Assembly (NCBI RefSeq): GCF_026162645.1
Contig: NZ_JAOTBE010000015.1
Span: forward strand, 1-64,000
Length of the DNA: 64,000 bases
Direction: 5' to 3'
From: Paracoccus rhizosphaerae
Lineage (GTDB): Bacteria; Pseudomonadota; Alphaproteobacteria; Rhodobacterales; Rhodobacteraceae
Shown one piece after another: positions 62,572 through 64,000 of this stretch. Made by a program: the position numbers and the translations under genes. Position 1 is the first letter of the stretch, and the number at the start of each line of letters is the position of its first letter. The notes beneath the pieces were generated by a model. That model searched no databases and was not told where the DNA came from. It saw only the letters and a program-made list of their open reading frames with translations.

Positions 62572-63738
62572 ATGAGCGTCGCTGAAGCATTGGTAGTCGA
62601 AGATGAGGGCGCAGCGCTCTTCAGGGCTATTCGGGCTGAACTTCTGGACGAATATCGTCAAGATCACGATTGGCCGTGGATCATAGGATACTCTGGAGGC
62701 AAGGACAGCACACTGGTGACGCACCTCGTCATCGAAATGCTGCTCTCTATCCCTCCATCACAACGCTCCCGTCCTGTGCATATCGTCGCCAATGATACAC
62801 TGGTGGAAAGCCCACTTGTCGTACAGCATATCGTCGAAAGCATGGAAGAGATCGGGAACGCAGCTAATGCGTTTGGTCTTCCCATAGTTACGAAGATCAC
62901 GCGTCCATCGCCTGATCAATCTTTCTGGGTAAACCTCATCGGCCGCGGCTATCCCTCTCCCAACAGGTCGTTTCGTTGGTGCACGGACCGTATGAAAATC
63001 CTCCCCACCAGTCGCTACATCAAGAGCCAGGCCGATGAGGCCGGGCAGGTTGTGCTGCTGCTTGGTGTGCGCCGATCTGAGAGTGCGACTCGCGCCGCAT
63101 CCGTCGGCCGTTATGACAACGGGGAGCGGCTCAACAAGCACAATGATCTGGTGGGATGCATGGTCTTTCGCCCGATCGTCGAGCTGCATACAGATGACGT
63201 CTGGGAGTTCCTGGCGCTCAACGAACCGCCGTGGGGCGGGTCGCACTTGAAGCTAATAGGTCTTTATCGCAGCGCCAGTGGTGGAGAGTGCCCTGTAGTC
63301 ACGTCTAAGGATGACGCTCCCTCTTGCGGAACAACGTCGTCCCGCTTCGGGTGCTGGACCTGCACGGTTGTTGAAAAAGACCGGAGCCTCGAAGGCTTCG
63401 TTGAATCCGGCTATTCTGAGTTTACCCCGCTGTTGGATTTCCGCGACTGGCTTGTGTCAATCCGCAACGAGAAGGAACGGCGTCAGGCGCGCCGCCGGGA
63501 TGGTCGTATCACGATCACGAATGGCGGCACGTTCGTTCCAGGACCGTTCACGCTCCAGACGCGCGCAGAAATACTTGAAAAGCTTAGACGACTGGAGCAT
63601 GCAACCGGGCAGAGCTTGATTACAGAAGAAGAAATTGATCTTATTCACCAGATTTGGTCAGGAGAGATTGCCGACCATGGTAAGGCCAAGACGTTCAGTG
63701 TTCGTGAGATTGTGAAGGACAGAAAGCATGCCACGTAA
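62572..63738 (+). CDS. dndC: DndC-like DNA phosphorothioation sulfurtransferase
   Basis: 388-residue PAPS-reductase/ATP-pyrophosphatase-type protein. The PP-loop GYSGGKDSTLVTHLVIEML is near residue 40. The DndC-like blocks VANDTLVESPLVV, NRSFRWCTDRMKI, GVRRSESATRAAS, and the cysteine set ECPVVTSKDDAPSCGTTSSR with GCWTCTVVEKDRSL (Fe-S ligands) follow. DndC activates DNA and inserts sulfur into the backbone with IscS/DndA as donor. The C-terminus is shorter than in the roughly 500-residue DndC proteins I recall. AGGGGG precedes the ATG. No dndB precedes it. GC is lower than in the host genes. Confidence 0.88.
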   Translation: MSVAEALVVEDEGAALFRAIRAELLDEYRQDHDWPWIIGYSGGKDSTLVTHLVIEMLLSIPPSQRSRPVHIVANDTLVESPLVVQHIVESMEEIGNAANAFGLPIVTKITRPSPDQSFWVNLIGRGYPSPNRSFRWCTDRMKILPTSRYIKSQADEAGQVVLLLGVRRSESATRAASVGRYDNGERLNKHNDLVGCMVFRPIVELHTDDVWEFLALNEPPWGGSHLKLIGLYRSASGGECPVVTSKDDAPSCGTTSSRFGCWTCTVVEKDRSLEGFVESGYSEFTPLLDFRDWLVSIRNEKERRQARRRDGRITITNGGTFVPGPFTLQTRAEILEKLRRLEHATGQSLITEEEIDLIHQIWSGEIADHGKAKTFSVREIVKDRKHAT

Positions 63739-63931
63739 TGTTGTTGTACTTCTCGATAATCCCGACGGCCGAACGATGATCAAGGAGGCATGTAAGTCGA
63801 ACGGCATGCTGTTTGCGGAATTTGAGGAACTGGTCCAGGTCGAAGTCGAGCAGACCGGCAAGCAACGTCGCGCCGGTCTGTGGGATTCCTTCGATGACAT
63901 TTTGGACCGCATCCAGATGGACGAACATTAA
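63728..63931 (+). CDS. Small protein associated with DNA modification systems
   Basis: 67-residue acidic protein starting MPRNVVVLLDNPDGRTMIKE, with a helical C-terminal half rich in Glu, Asp and Gln (WDSFDDILDRIQMDE). It overlaps the dndC-like gene by 11 bases and precedes the next gene by 3 bases, so it is part of one operon. Similar small proteins are listed with DndC-type operons as I recall, but none has a known activity. It may be an assembly partner or a substrate adaptor (inference). Confidence 0.75.
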   Translation: MPRNVVVLLDNPDGRTMIKEACKSNGMLFAEFEELVQVEVEQTGKQRRAGLWDSFDDILDRIQMDEH

Positions 63932-63934
63932 CAA

Positions 63935-64000
63935 ATGCATATTTCACAGATTACGTTGCGTGACTGGAAAGCATACACATCGGCGAACTTCGAATTTCCA
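63935..64000 (+). CDS. DndD-like (SMC/RecF-type) ATPase, 5' part only
   Basis: First 22 codons of an open frame running off the window: MHISQITLRDWKAYTSANFE then FP. The pattern of a short beta-strand, LRDWKAY and an aromatic-rich FEFP is typical of the beginning of RecF/SMC-like ATPases, which in this context suggests DndD, the ATPase/nicking partner of DndC. The P-loop lies beyond the edge, so the family call rests on position and 22 residues. Four bases separate it from the stop of the small protein. Confidence 0.55.
   Translation, partial: MHISQITLRDWKAYTSANFEFP

Noticed and set aside
62082-62585. 167-codon plus-strand ORF ending over the dndC start
   Set aside because: No recognisable product, no good ribosome site, and it conflicts with dndC, which has both.

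Overview
The window looks like the chromosome of a high-GC alphaproteobacterium of the Rhodobacteraceae, most like Paracoccus (inference). Reasons: roughly 65% GC by eye over most of the window, a GapR/DUF2312 nucleoid protein, an entericidin-type lipoprotein, an HWE-family kinase, the order holB-tatD-metallo-hydrolase, and tightly packed genes that often share start and stop bases. No rRNA, CRISPR array or complete mobile element was seen.

Layout. 0.2-11.6 kb holds housekeeping and stress genes: OsmC, dGTPase, ErpA, exonuclease III, a cation efflux pump, an operon of oligopeptide-binding protein, entericidin and CsbD, a strong small-RNA candidate, 3-hydroxybutyrate dehydrogenase, an aminotransferase, SdhE, two regulators and glyoxalase I. 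11.6-17.7 kb is the phosphate regulon pstSCAB-phoU-phoB behind tandem Pho boxes, without phoR. 17.6-18.8 kb has a fumarylacetoacetate-hydrolase-family enzyme and a VOC protein. 18.8-23.2 kb is a four-gene overlapping envelope-lipid or glycan cluster (glycosyltransferase, flippase-like protein, sulfatase-fold membrane enzyme, CDP-alcohol phosphatidyltransferase). 24.0-29.8 kb is a signalling unit of a hybrid kinase with three receivers, a CheR methyltransferase and a receiver-PAS-HWE kinase-receiver protein. 30.0-32.5 kb is metNIQ. 32.5-40.1 kb is a ten-gene thiamine operon under a TPP riboswitch (thiD-thiO-thiS-thiG-thiE-thiF-thiY-tenA-thiZ-thiX), lacking thiC. It is followed by chrA, a DEAD-box helicase with a DbpA-type domain, and a polyamine-type ABC operon with two tandem paralogous binding proteins and a hemerythrin-like protein coupled to its end (43.8-50.1 kb). 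50.1-55.5 kb is a minus-strand run dacC-tmk-holB-tatD-metallo-hydrolase-AEC transporter. tdk, rhlE, dtd, gapR, a conserved hypothetical and an FbpB-like permease follow.

At about 61.5 kb the character of the sequence changes. A tRNA-Thr(UGU) gene is broken inside its T-loop. After the break come about 1 kb of lower-GC DNA without a convincing gene, then the start of a DNA phosphorothioation-type locus: a DndC-like sulfurtransferase, an overlapping 67-residue small protein and the first 22 codons of an ATPase-like gene that runs off the window. This reads as the left edge of a horizontally acquired defence island and is the most promising part of the window. The candidate small RNA at 7.07-7.15 kb, the envelope cluster and the kinase-CheR-HWE kinase module are the next best leads.
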